Source of the DNA: Companilactobacillus farciminis KCTC 3681 = DSM 20184
Lineage (GTDB): Bacteria; Bacillota; Bacilli; Lactobacillales; Lactobacillaceae
Length of the DNA stretch: 64,000 nucleotides
Assembly: GCF_002706745.1 (NCBI RefSeq)
Contig: NZ_CP017702.1
Location: 1,178,001 to 1,242,000 of the forward strand
Direction: 5' to 3'
A model generated the notes under the pieces. That model made no database searches and had not been told where the DNA came from. It worked only from the letters and a program-made list of their open reading frames with translations. This document shows positions 45,609 through 54,041 of the stretch, piece by piece. Each line of letters opens with the position of its first letter. Position 1 is the first letter of the stretch. Both the position numbers and the translations under genes were made by a program.

Positions 45609-46571
45609 TTGTCTAAGAAGATTTCTGTAATTGTGGCAGCATTTTTTTCGTTGATGGTATTATTTTTTGGTGCCACTAATGTCGATGCTGCACGAATGGA
45701 TATGGTCGATGTTTCTAATCACAATGGAGATATGACCGTCGCTAATTTCCAAGATATGCATAATAATTATGGTGTAAAAGCCGCCGTTACGAAGATCAGT
45801 GAAGGAACGACTTATAAGGATGCCTACGCTGCTAACAATATTAAAACAGCTCAAGCTGCGGGACTTTTCATTCACGGTTATCACTACGCACATTATAGTA
45901 ATGTTTCCGAAGCTATTGCTGAAGCTAATTTTGCAGCCCAAACGGCCAAAGCTGACGGTCTACCTAGTGGATCTGTTTTAGTAACGGACGTGGAAAGCAC
46001 TGAACAACAACATAATGACCCTGGCTTAAATACTCAAAGCAATATTGCTTTTATTAATCAAGTGGCCAAATACGGTTATCGTTCAGATATTTATACGATG
46101 GGCTCATGGGTCGATACAGTTATGCAAGTCAAAAAGGGCTGGATTGCCGCTTATCCAAGTGATGCAACTGATCAATATTGGTATCCTAGTTCTCATGGAT
46201 GGCAGTGGACAAGTCACTACGAATTTGATGGAAGCTATGGTTATTTTGATGTCTCACAACTCTATGACAACTACTTTACAAGTTATCAAGCTCCACAAAC
46301 CGTTAGTTTAGATAATACTAATAACCAAACTAATAACAGTAGTAATACAACTAATAATGCAGTTTCCTCAAAGGGAGTAATTAATTTTCAGAATGCCAAT
46401 GGCAGTTATGTTCCGCTAGTGGCTATTCAAGGCAACAGTACTAAGACGATTACTAATCGTGCTTTGGCTAACAACACACCTTGGGCGACTGACCAAACTA
46501 AAACTATTGACGGCGTCACTTATCATCGTGTTGCTACAAACGAGTGGGTCGATGCTAAATATATTATTTGA
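45609..46571 (+). CDS. secreted GH25 muramidase with one SLAP-like repeat
   Basis: This 320-residue paralogue of the protein at 40256 has a signal peptide (cleavage near VDA, residue about 27), GH25 domain with MVDVSNHNGD and catalytic DVE in VTDVESTE, an Asn/Thr-rich linker and a single C-terminal module with KTITNRAL and HRVATNEWV. Start is TTG 45609 with GGGGGAG upstream. It lies among the HesB-like genes. Likely a cell-wall hydrolase. Confidence 0.87.
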   Translation: MSKKISVIVAAFFSLMVLFFGATNVDAARMDMVDVSNHNGDMTVANFQDMHNNYGVKAAVTKISEGTTYKDAYAANNIKTAQAAGLFIHGYHYAHYSNVSEAIAEANFAAQTAKADGLPSGSVLVTDVESTEQQHNDPGLNTQSNIAFINQVAKYGYRSDIYTMGSWVDTVMQVKKGWIAAYPSDATDQYWYPSSHGWQWTSHYEFDGSYGYFDVSQLYDNYFTSYQAPQTVSLDNTNNQTNNSSNTTNNAVSSKGVINFQNANGSYVPLVAIQGNSTKTITNRALANNTPWATDQTKTIDGVTYHRVATNEWVDAKYII

Positions 46572-46578
46572 TAAAAAT

Positions 46579-46610
46579 AAGTCAACTGGGATTTTCCAGT
46601 TGACTTTTTA
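46579..46610. terminator. bidirectional terminator
   Basis: AAGTCAACTGG (46579-46589) pairs with CCAGTTGACTT (46596-46606) around GATTTT-type loop; T-run after, A-run before. Between convergent GH25 and GNAT genes. Confidence 0.9.
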
Positions 46611-46611
46611 T

Positions 46612-47223
46612 TTATATTTTTTTATAGAGTAAGAAACATGTTAATGGTGTTTGATCATCTTTATCTAAAGTGACGTTAATCTGATCAAAAGTCTTAAAGC
46701 CTTTTTTGAGGTAGAACTGGTAATCGCAATTTGAGTCAGTAAAGACATAAATCAATTGGTCATGAAGTTTATTCTCTAAAGCTCTCAGTAGTCGTGTGCC
46801 GATGCCATGGTGCTTAATGGTAGGATCGACAGCGAAGAAGGTTATTTCACCGTCAGGTTTATTTTTCATAAATTGTTTGAGCATAGTTTGGTTAGCTTGA
46901 TCATAAGTTTTTGCCATATCATCATTGTCAAAAAGATCAATCAATTTATTGCCAAAATTGACAGTTATATTTCTTTTAGGGTTAGAATATTTTAGTCGTT
47001 GAAAATTGCATCTTGCAAAAACAAATCCGACTAATTCATTGTCTAGGTACGCGCCTAGAGCAATAGTGGAGTTCTTCAATTCCATTTCAGCTACTATTTT
47101 GCTATAAAAATATAAAGCAAATTGATTTTCAACGTATTTGTCGAATTTCATGCCTGTAACCGCGAATTGGCGGACTTTTTCAAGATCTTTAGTATTAAAT
47201 TCTTTGATTTGAATTTCACTCAT
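46612..47223 (-). CDS. GNAT-family N-acetyltransferase
   Basis: This 203-residue protein has the acetyl-CoA-binding motif as HHGIGTRLLRAL near residue 136 and the C-terminal FYLKKGF strand-loop typical of GNAT enzymes. AAAGGAG precedes the ATG. The substrate is unknown. It is flanked by a terminator, and the next upstream gene is divergent. Confidence 0.85.
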   Translation of the reverse strand: MSEIQIKEFNTKDLEKVRQFAVTGMKFDKYVENQFALYFYSKIVAEMELKNSTIALGAYLDNELVGFVFARCNFQRLKYSNPKRNITVNFGNKLIDLFDNDDMAKTYDQANQTMLKQFMKNKPDGEITFFAVDPTIKHHGIGTRLLRALENKLHDQLIYVFTDSNCDYQFYLKKGFKTFDQINVTLDKDDQTPLTCFLLYKKI

Positions 47224-47334
47224 GTAAGTTCTCCTTTATTTGATAAAAAATATCCTATTATTTGAATTTATTGTGGTGGCCATTGGAGTATAAATAAATT
47301 AATGTTAACCTATAAGTATTAGGGAGATGGGAAA

Positions 47335-47619
47335 ATGTCAGCAACAAAGGAACAAGCATTAATGCAAGCTATTCAAACGGCTATTCAAGATAAGGAAATC
47401 AAGAAATATCCGGATTTGATGGAAATTTTGAATAAAGCCAGCAAACAACTATCGAGTTCAAGTGATTATCATCAAGTTTCAGCAACTCTCAATAAATCAT
47501 TGCAATTTTGGGGTATGGGTCACTTACACGGACCAATTGCTTTGAATGCATTATATCAAGCAACGATTGACGGAACACGCGGTCGTGCACATCAAAAATT
47601 ACCTACTGGTTTTAATTAA
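47335..47619 (+). CDS. small helical protein, bacteriocin-immunity-like
   Basis: This 94-residue soluble, all-helical protein starts MSATKEQALMQAIQ and contains KYPDLMEILNKASKQL and PIALNALYQ. The size and pattern recall enterocin-A-type immunity proteins (a four-helix bundle), which protect the cell against a class II bacteriocin. No bacteriocin precursor with a double-glycine leader is seen nearby, so the assignment is tentative. GGGAG lies upstream of the ATG. Confidence 0.45.
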   Translation: MSATKEQALMQAIQTAIQDKEIKKYPDLMEILNKASKQLSSSSDYHQVSATLNKSLQFWGMGHLHGPIALNALYQATIDGTRGRAHQKLPTGFN

Positions 47620-47625
47620 AAATAA

Positions 47626-47658
47626 AAAAGTCAGAGTCCAAAGGGATTCTGGCTTTTT
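47626..47658. terminator. bidirectional terminator
   Basis: AAGTCAGAGTCC pairs with GGATTCTGGCTT using G-T pairs; T-run to the right and A-run to the left, between convergent genes. Confidence 0.75.
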
Positions 47659-47659
47659 C

Positions 47660-48067
47660 TTAACAAATTTGATCGCCAATTCTTTTCATTTTCTCACGTA
47701 ATTCTTCTTCAGTTTCTTTAGTGACATTTCTCCAATCGACGACAGAAACTGCTCTATCCATTGCGCCACCATTGTCGCCGAGAACTAAAGCTCCATGAGA
47801 AAAGTCGAGATTAAGACCACTACCAAATAAATATTCTTCAAAAGGTAGCATGTTCATTTTATATCCGGCATTATTCTCGATAACAGTTGAGAATTTAGTA
47901 TCTGGTTGATTGACGATGATCAATTGAAATTTATCAGCTAGTTCACAAGTAGCACCGATGCTGGAATAATTATTTGAGCCATCATCAGTTGTCAGGATAA
48001 CGTGGCTACCAGTGGGAATCTTGTCAGCTAGAAATTTTTGAGCTTGTGGTTTGATATTTAATTTCAT
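47660..48067 (-). CDS. HesB/IscA-like family protein, paralogue 3
   Basis: This 135-residue member is more diverged than the copies at 44396 and 44971, but keeps ILTTDDGSNNYSSIGATC, DKFQLI, VVDWRNV and the GDQIC end, so the internal and terminal cysteines persist. Start is ATG 48067 with GAGGTG upstream. It begins 19 bases after the NADH oxidase gene and is likely in its operon, which hints at a redox role. Confidence 0.75.
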   Translation of the reverse strand: MKLNIKPQAQKFLADKIPTGSHVILTTDDGSNNYSSIGATCELADKFQLIIVNQPDTKFSTVIENNAGYKMNMLPFEEYLFGSGLNLDFSHGALVLGDNGGAMDRAVSVVDWRNVTKETEEELREKMKRIGDQIC

Positions 48068-48086
48068 TAGTAACACCTCGAAAAAA

Positions 48087-49448
48087 TTATTTCTGTGATT
48101 GTGAGTATTGGTACTCTTGGTCGACAGCTTTTTGAGCCACCAAATTGAGATAATTAAAAGGTTCATCAAAATTAGGTGAGAACAACATATCGAGATAAGC
48201 TAAGTCGTCAATCGTATTTTTATTTTGAATAATGACCGAAATGGTATTGGCTGATTGCGAAACCTCATGCTTACTCATTAATTGAGCACCCAAAACTTGG
48301 CGAGTCTTGCGATCATAAATTAATTCGATACTGATTTTAGTATTAGTAGGCATAAAATCAGGTCGATAATTACCTTCAAAAAAGACCGCTTGAGCATCGA
48401 AGTTTTCCTGAAGAGCATCGTGTAAAGTTAAGCCAGTACTTGCGACAGTGTGTCCGAAGACTAACATGCCAGACGTAGCTTGAGTACCCATGGATTTTAT
48501 CCTAGGAGTTACAACGTTGGCACCGGCTAAAGCTCCTTGTCTGATAGCGTGGGATGCTAATGGAATGTACTTGGAATCAAGCGTAGGATTGAAATGTACT
48601 TCTGTAACATCACCAGCTGCAAAGATATCAGGATCAGACGATTGCATGTATTCGTTAGTAATAATGGCACCATTTTTGGCTAATTTAACTTGTCCTTTTA
48701 GCAAATCAGCTTGAGGCAAGACGCCAGGAGTAATTGTAACCATATCGACTAAATAGTCACCGGCACTAGTTTTAATTAGGACTTTGCCATCTTCAGTTTC
48801 AGTAAAGCGAGTTACGACAGTTTTGGTCATAACTTTGACGTTATTGTCTAATAATAATTGTTTGACCTTTTGAGCGAGTTCTGTGTCGAGGTATTGATTT
48901 AGCAATTGATCTCGACGTTGGAAGAGGATAACTTGATGACCGGACTTCAAATAACCTTCGGCTAGTTCAACGCCAGAGTAGCCTCCTCCTAGAATAGCAA
49001 TTTTTTTAGCATTTTTTGATGCTTTGGCAAGTTTTTGAGCCTGATCACAAGTTTTGCAAAGCATTACTTTTGTACTTTCAATACCAGGAATTACCGGTAT
49101 AGTAGTTTTAGAACCAGTCGTCATAATTAATTTATCATAAGTATCATGGACGAATTCCTTTGTTTGTAGGTCTTGTGCCAAGATAGTATGGGCTGTGCTG
49201 TCGATTTCAATGACATCATGCTGCATCCGCATTTGAACACCTTTTTTAATAAATTGCTCTGGATTGGCGTACATGGCCTCATCCAAATTTTTAACGGAAC
49301 CAGCAATGTGCAAATAAGTAGCACACGACAAATACGAGATGCTTTGATTACGCTCGTAGACAGTTATGGTAGCGTCAGGATAGTACTTTAAACATTGGTT
49401 CATAGCGGCGATGCCAGCATGGGTACACCCAATTATGACTATTTTCAT
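48087..49448 (-). CDS. nox: NADH oxidase / peroxidase-family flavoprotein
   Basis: This 453-residue FAD-dependent oxidoreductase of the Nox/Npx/CoA-disulfide-reductase family has FAD motif IIGCTHAG at the N-terminus, active-site Cys42 in SYLSCATY and NAD motif ILGGGYSGVELA. Cys42 is the redox cysteine in enterococcal enzymes. It probably regenerates NAD+ by reducing O2 to water. The sequence upstream of the ATG lacks a strong Shine-Dalgarno sequence. Confidence 0.87.
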   Translation of the reverse strand: MKIVIIGCTHAGIAAMNQCLKYYPDATITVYERNQSISYLSCATYLHIAGSVKNLDEAMYANPEQFIKKGVQMRMQHDVIEIDSTAHTILAQDLQTKEFVHDTYDKLIMTTGSKTTIPVIPGIESTKVMLCKTCDQAQKLAKASKNAKKIAILGGGYSGVELAEGYLKSGHQVILFQRRDQLLNQYLDTELAQKVKQLLLDNNVKVMTKTVVTRFTETEDGKVLIKTSAGDYLVDMVTITPGVLPQADLLKGQVKLAKNGAIITNEYMQSSDPDIFAAGDVTEVHFNPTLDSKYIPLASHAIRQGALAGANVVTPRIKSMGTQATSGMLVFGHTVASTGLTLHDALQENFDAQAVFFEGNYRPDFMPTNTKISIELIYDRKTRQVLGAQLMSKHEVSQSANTISVIIQNKNTIDDLAYLDMLFSPNFDEPFNYLNLVAQKAVDQEYQYSQSQK

Positions 49449-49578
49449 TAAATTATCACGACTTTTCTTTTAATATCCAAATATAATTATTCTGTTAATT
49501 GGACTATACTAAAAGTATATACGTTTTTGCTATAAAAAGTAAATATATCGTTTTGATATATAAGGAAGAATTGAGATT

Positions 49579-50277
49579 ATGGATAAAATTTATCGCTATT
49601 TTGTACAACCACAAATTGATATTAAGACTGATACTATCTTTGGTTATGAATTATTGATCAAACAATTAACTCCAGAAGGGTGGAGATTGCCCAGATCCTT
49701 TTCAGAAATTAGCACCGAAACGACTTCAAAATTATTGATCGCAACGACCAAGATTTTAGGATTGAAAGTGGATTACTGCTCGGTCAATGTTAATCGTGAG
49801 CAATTGCTTGATACGAGGATGGAAGATGCTATCATTCAGAGTCAATTACAGTTATTTCCTACGAAGGTAGTCGTTGAATTGACTGAAGAAGAGGGACCTA
49901 AGAAATATTCCGATGCTTTCTTGATTCCGCACTTGCGTAAATTCATGGAACACGGGATGCAAATTTCGTTGGATGATGTTGGTACTGGGGATAACAGTTT
50001 GGATGCAATCAGATGTTTTTTGCCCATGGCTTCTGAATTAAAATTTGCACTTCAAAACTTCAATTCACAAAATGAGGATCCAGACTTGCAGAAAAAATTG
50101 ATCATGTGGCAAGGAATTAGTCAAGAATATGGTCAACGTCTGATTTTGGAAGGAATTGAAGATGATGAAGATGCCAAAATGAGTAGCAATTTAGGTATTA
50201 ATTTGCGCCAGGGTTATTACTATGGCAAACCAGAATTGTTATCTTTGCCGGGAGATGAACAATATTATAAAAAATAA
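49579..50277 (+). CDS. EAL-domain c-di-GMP phosphodiesterase
   Basis: This 232-residue stand-alone EAL domain has metal and catalytic positions largely intact: Glu in GYELLIK, Asn in SVNVNRE, ELTE, DDVGTG, EGIED and QGYYYGKP. The usual EALLR reads ELLIK, so the substrate-contacting Arg is Lys. It probably hydrolyses c-di-GMP, though reduced activity or pure binding is possible. AAGGAAG lies before the ATG. The 3' end of this gene is found again as a remnant at 53014. Confidence 0.87.
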   Translation: MDKIYRYFVQPQIDIKTDTIFGYELLIKQLTPEGWRLPRSFSEISTETTSKLLIATTKILGLKVDYCSVNVNREQLLDTRMEDAIIQSQLQLFPTKVVVELTEEEGPKKYSDAFLIPHLRKFMEHGMQISLDDVGTGDNSLDAIRCFLPMASELKFALQNFNSQNEDPDLQKKLIMWQGISQEYGQRLILEGIEDDEDAKMSSNLGINLRQGYYYGKPELLSLPGDEQYYKK

Positions 50278-50298
50278 TAATCATAGTGAGGTTTCTAT

Positions 50299-51030
50299 AT
50301 GTCTTGGATAATTATCATGCTAGTTGCCGCGATGTTGGCTGGTTTTGTTCAAGGGGTGACTGGCTTTGGATCAGGTATCGTGATGATGGTTTTTCTGCCG
50401 CATCTATTGCCGATAAATCAAAGTGCTGGAGTCTCGACGTTAACGATGGTCGTTGCTAATGTAATGGTCGTTTGGCATTATCGCAAGTACTTTGAATGGC
50501 GAAAGATTATCAAGCCGTTTTTGATTTACATTTCCATGGCAATAATTTCCCTGCATTTGAGTAGTGGACTACCAGCTGGACATTTGAAGTTGCTCTTAGG
50601 ATTGTTGCTGGTAATTTTGTCCTTGTATTATGTGATTATGAATTGGAAATCGATCACCATCAGTCGCATTCCACTGTTCGTTATGGTTATTTTTGCTTTG
50701 ATATCAGGCTTTTTCAACGGGATGTTTGGAATCGGTGGACCATTGATGGCATTGTATTTCTTAACCATTTCTGATTCCAAGGAAAAATATCTTTCAAGCA
50801 TTCAGACTTTCTTTTTGATCGATACCTTTATTATGACTAGCTTGCGTTTTGCTAACGGTATTTTGTCGTTGGATAATCTGAAGTATGTAGCTATTGGAAT
50901 TATAGGTTCAATTGTTGGAACTTTTATTGCTAATCGCTTAGTCAGTCATCTGAACATTAGTTTCATGAAAACTTTGATTTACATCTTTATTGGATTGAGT
51001 GGGATCTATTATATTGCCATGACATTGTGA
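50299..51030 (+). CDS. TauE/SafE-family anion permease, copy 1
   Basis: This 243-residue, eight-helix membrane protein has two internal halves with GFVQGVTGFGSGI and GFFNGMFGIGGP, the family hallmark. Such proteins export sulfite, sulfoacetate or related organosulfur anions, or take up others; the substrate here is unknown. It starts 21 bases after the EAL gene, with AGTGAGG upstream, and is almost identical in protein sequence to the copy at 53109. Confidence 0.9.
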   Translation: MSWIIIMLVAAMLAGFVQGVTGFGSGIVMMVFLPHLLPINQSAGVSTLTMVVANVMVVWHYRKYFEWRKIIKPFLIYISMAIISLHLSSGLPAGHLKLLLGLLLVILSLYYVIMNWKSITISRIPLFVMVIFALISGFFNGMFGIGGPLMALYFLTISDSKEKYLSSIQTFFLIDTFIMTSLRFANGILSLDNLKYVAIGIIGSIVGTFIANRLVSHLNISFMKTLIYIFIGLSGIYYIAMTL

Positions 51031-51038
51031 CAAATCGC

Positions 51039-51067
51039 TTGCATCAGTTGAAAATAGTCCGTATAAT
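51039..51067 (+). promoter_or_regulatory. promoter of the ABC-F gene
   Basis: TTGCAT (51039-51044) and TATAAT (51062-51067) with a 17-base spacer, 37 bases before the TTG start. Confidence 0.75.
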
Positions 51068-51104
51068 GCACATTAACTATGTTTATGAAATGAGGATTAT
51101 ATAT

Positions 51105-52727
51105 TTGATTACTGTTAATGACGTAAGTTTGCACTTTGCCGACCGAAAGCTATTTGAAGATGTGAATATCAAATTTGCACCCGGTAACTGTTATGGCTTG
51201 ATTGGTGCTAATGGTGCCGGTAAATCAACTTTCTTGAAAGTTTTGTCTGGGGAAATTGCACCTTCAACTGGTTCAGTTAAACTTGGACCCAATGAACGTT
51301 TAGCAACTTTGAAACAGAACCATTTCGACTACGATGACTATACAGTTATGGAAACTGTCATCATGGGTCACACTGACTTGTATGAAATCATGCAAGAAAA
51401 AGATGCTATTTATATGAAGCCTGACTTCAGTGAAGAAGACGGTTTGAGAGCAGCTGACCTAGAAGCTAAATTTGGCGAAATGGGCGGCTGGGAAGCAGAA
51501 GGTGAAGCTTCACAAATGCTTCAAGGTTTGAATATTCCTGAAAGCTTGCATCAAGAAAAAATGGCTAACCTAACTGCTGGTCAAAAGATCAAGGTCTTGT
51601 TAGCTCAAGCACTCTTTGGTAAGCCAGATGTTTTGCTACTAGATGAGCCTACCAATGGTTTGGATGTGGATTCAATCGATTGGCTAGAAGAATTCCTGAT
51701 CAACTTTGAAAATACTGTTATTGTCGTATCCCATGACCGTTACTTCTTGAATAAAGTTTGTACTTACATGGCTGACCTCGATTACAGCAAGATTCAACTT
51801 TACGCTGGTAACTATGATTTCTGGCAACAATCTTCAGCTCTAGCTCAACAAATGAAGCAAGATCAAAACTCCAAAAAAGAAGAAAAAATCAAAGAATTGC
51901 AAGACTTTATTGCCCGTTTCTCAGCTAACGCATCTAAGTCTAAACAAGCAACTTCACGTAAGAAAATGCTCGATAAGATTACTTTGGACGATATCCAACC
52001 TAGTTCGAGACGTTATCCATTCATCAAGTTTGTTCCTAACCGAGAAATTGGAAATGACTTGCTACAAGTTAAGGACTTATCAGTTACTATCGATGGCAAA
52101 CAAATCTTGAAGAATGTTAGTTTTATTTTGAATAAAGATGACAAAGTGGCTTTCTTAGCTAAAAATGATATGGTCACAACAGCTTTATTCAAGGTCTTAA
52201 CTGGTGAAATCACACCTGATACCGGTACTGTTACTTGGGGAGTTACGACTAGCCAAGCTTATTTACCAAAAGACTTCAACGCTATGTTTGATGAAGAAAC
52301 GCCAATTATCGATTGGTTGCGTCAATTTGCCGAAAAGGGTGAAGATGATGATACATTCTTGCGTGGTTTCTTAGGTAGAATGTTGTTCTCTGGCGACGAT
52401 GTTACTAAGATGGTCAACGTTTTATCCGGTGGTGAAAAAGTTCGTGTCATGTTGTCAAAGATGATGTTGTTAAAAGCTAACGTCTTGTTACTAGATGACC
52501 CAACTAACCATTTGGATTTGGAATCAATTACTGCTTTGAATGACAGTTTGATTGATTACAAGGGTTCAATTTTATTTGCATCACATGATCACCAATTCAT
52601 TCAGACAGTTGCTAACAGATTAATTTACTTAACTGCTAATGGCGCGGTTGATCGTAGTGATACTACTTATGATGAATTTAGAGGTAATGAGCAAGTTCAA
52701 GCTCAGATTAATGAATTAGATAAATAA
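51105..52727 (+). CDS. ABC-F ATPase (YkpA/YbiT-like)
   Basis: This 540-residue cytosolic protein has two ATPase domains joined by a charged linker (KKEEKIKELQDFI). Domain 1 has Walker A GANGAGKST and Walker B LLLDEPTNGLD. Domain 2 has signature LSGGEK and Walker B LLLDDPTNHLD, but its Walker A region reads AKNDMVTTALF, without the usual Lys. ABC-F proteins act on the ribosome in translation or antibiotic protection. Start TTG 51105 has GAGG upstream and its own promoter. A decayed 3' copy lies at 53862. Confidence 0.88.
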   Translation: MITVNDVSLHFADRKLFEDVNIKFAPGNCYGLIGANGAGKSTFLKVLSGEIAPSTGSVKLGPNERLATLKQNHFDYDDYTVMETVIMGHTDLYEIMQEKDAIYMKPDFSEEDGLRAADLEAKFGEMGGWEAEGEASQMLQGLNIPESLHQEKMANLTAGQKIKVLLAQALFGKPDVLLLDEPTNGLDVDSIDWLEEFLINFENTVIVVSHDRYFLNKVCTYMADLDYSKIQLYAGNYDFWQQSSALAQQMKQDQNSKKEEKIKELQDFIARFSANASKSKQATSRKKMLDKITLDDIQPSSRRYPFIKFVPNREIGNDLLQVKDLSVTIDGKQILKNVSFILNKDDKVAFLAKNDMVTTALFKVLTGEITPDTGTVTWGVTTSQAYLPKDFNAMFDEETPIIDWLRQFAEKGEDDDTFLRGFLGRMLFSGDDVTKMVNVLSGGEKVRVMLSKMMLLKANVLLLDDPTNHLDLESITALNDSLIDYKGSILFASHDHQFIQTVANRLIYLTANGAVDRSDTTYDEFRGNEQVQAQINELDK

Positions 52728-52741
52728 AGATATATAAGTAA

Positions 52742-52778
52742 AGACCCAGAAGTCAGATGATTTCTGGGCCTTTTTTTT
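52742..52778 (+). terminator. terminator of the ABC-F gene
   Basis: CCCAGAA (52745-52751) pairs with TTCTGGG (52762-52768), then T8. A mutated copy is at 53967. Confidence 0.85.
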
Positions 52779-52968
52779 GTCCAATGCAATTTTTATTATT
52801 AAGCAAATTACCTGACAGTTTTTTAAATCTGTCCATAAAAAATCATATTGTTAAGAAGTGTTCTTTAATTGAAGTTCAAAACATATTAAAATTCAAAACA
52901 TTAAGATGACACGTTGTATATAATTGCAATTTGTTGTACGTTGAGAAATTTTTTAAGAGGAGATATTT
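52779..52968. other. AT-rich intergenic stretch before the second tauE
   Basis: 190 bases with no gene. It ends in a good ribosome binding site (AAGAGGAG) at 52954-52961 that serves the chimeric small ORF. CTGACAG...CTGTCC-type short repeats near 52814-52835 may form a weak hairpin. Confidence 0.4.
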
Positions 52969-53112
52969 ATGAAACAACAAATAGAACAATTGGTTCAACA
53001 AGTTAAAGAAACTTATGTAATTCTTATCGCAAACCTAAGTTGTTGTCGCTACCGGGAGATGAACAATATTATCAAAAATAATCGTTGGAATCGTGAAGTG
53101 ATTGTCAGATGA
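52969..53112 (+). CDS. 47-codon chimeric ORF overlapping tauE copy 2
   Basis: ATG 52969 has AAGAGGAG 7 bases upstream. The first 17 or so codons (MKQQIEQLVQQVKETY) look like the start of an unidentified gene. The remainder reads out of frame through the EAL-gene remnant and ends in TGA that overlaps the tauE start as ATGA. It is probably not a functional protein but could couple translation into tauE. Confidence 0.4.
   Translation: MKQQIEQLVQQVKETYVILIANLSCCRYREMNNIIKNNRWNREVIVR
53014..53081 (+). pseudogene. remnant of the 3' end of a second EAL gene
   Basis: In its own frame this encodes KLLSLPGDEQYYQK and a stop, matching the end ELLSLPGDEQYYKK of the EAL protein at 49579. The nucleotide match begins around 53014 and continues toward the tauE start. 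All the upstream coding part is gone. Confidence 0.85.
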
Positions 53113-53840
53113 CTTGGATAATTATCATGTTAGCCGCTGCTATGATGGCGGGTTTTGTTCAAGGTGTGACTGGGTTTGGTTCAGGTATTGTGATGATGGT
53201 CTTTTTACCATATTTATTGCCAATAAATCAGAGTGCCGGTGTTTCAACATTAACAATGGTGGTAGCCAATGTGATGATTGTTTGGTATTATCGAAAATAT
53301 TTTAAATGGCAAAAAATTGTCAAGCCGTTTTTGATTTATATTTTGATGGCAATAGTGTCTTTACATTTGAGTAGCGGCTTACCGGCCGGTCATTTGAAAC
53401 TGTTGTTAGGATTGTTATTAGTTACCTTGTCTCTATATTACGTAGTGATGAATTGGAAATCGATTACGATCAGTAAAATCCCAATTTTTGTTATGGTGAT
53501 TTTTGCTTTAATATCAGGTTTTTTCAACGGAATGTTTGGCATTGGTGGACCGTTGATGGCGTTATATTTTTTGACAATTTCTGATACTAAAGAGGAATAC
53601 CTCTCAAGTGTTCAGACGTTCTTTTTAATCGATACTTTTATTATGACTAGTCTGCGTTTTGCTAACGGTATTTTGTCGTTGAATAATTTGAAATTTGTGG
53701 CAGTTGGAATCATCGGATCAATTATCGGGACTTTTATTGCTAATAGATTAGTCAGCCACTTAAATATTAGTTTTATGAAGACTTTAATTTATATTTTTAT
53801 CGGTTTAAGTGGATTGTATTATATTACCATGGCATTGTAA
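53109..53840 (+). CDS. TauE/SafE-family anion permease, copy 2
   Basis: This 243-residue protein is nearly identical to copy 1 at 50299 (same GFVQGVTGFGSGI and GFFNGMFGIGGP halves), although many synonymous sites differ. The reading frame is intact, so the protein has been kept by selection while its neighbours decayed. The start ATG overlaps the stop of the 47-codon ORF. The substrate is unknown. Confidence 0.9.
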   Translation: MTWIIIMLAAAMMAGFVQGVTGFGSGIVMMVFLPYLLPINQSAGVSTLTMVVANVMIVWYYRKYFKWQKIVKPFLIYILMAIVSLHLSSGLPAGHLKLLLGLLLVTLSLYYVVMNWKSITISKIPIFVMVIFALISGFFNGMFGIGGPLMALYFLTISDTKEEYLSSVQTFFLIDTFIMTSLRFANGILSLNNLKFVAVGIIGSIIGTFIANRLVSHLNISFMKTLIYIFIGLSGLYYITMAL

Positions 53841-53861
53841 TAAGTTTCTTGAATCAGCTTG

Positions 53862-53950
53862 CTTGAATGACAGTTTGATTGCAAGAGTTTAATTATGTTT
53901 GCATCACAAGATTACCAGTTCAAACTCAGATTAATGAATTAGATAAATAA
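53862..53950 (+). pseudogene. remnant of the 3' end of a second ABC-F gene
   Basis: GAATGACAGTTTGATT and TTTGCATCACA match the end of the ABC-F gene at 51105, then an internal deletion joins to CTCAGATTAATGAATTAG and the shared stop TAA. Most of the gene is missing. Confidence 0.85.
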
Positions 53951-53964
53951 GATATATAAGTTAA

Positions 53965-54000
53965 GACCCACAAGTCGGATGATTTCTGGGCCTTTTTTTG
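53965..54000 (+). terminator. decayed copy of the ABC-F terminator
   Basis: Same layout as 52742-52778, but CCCAGAA has become CCCACAA, so one base pair of the stem is lost. The T-run remains. Confidence 0.6.
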
Positions 54001-54041
54001 CCGTATAATGGAAACGTATACATAAAAAGGAGGCCAGGTTT

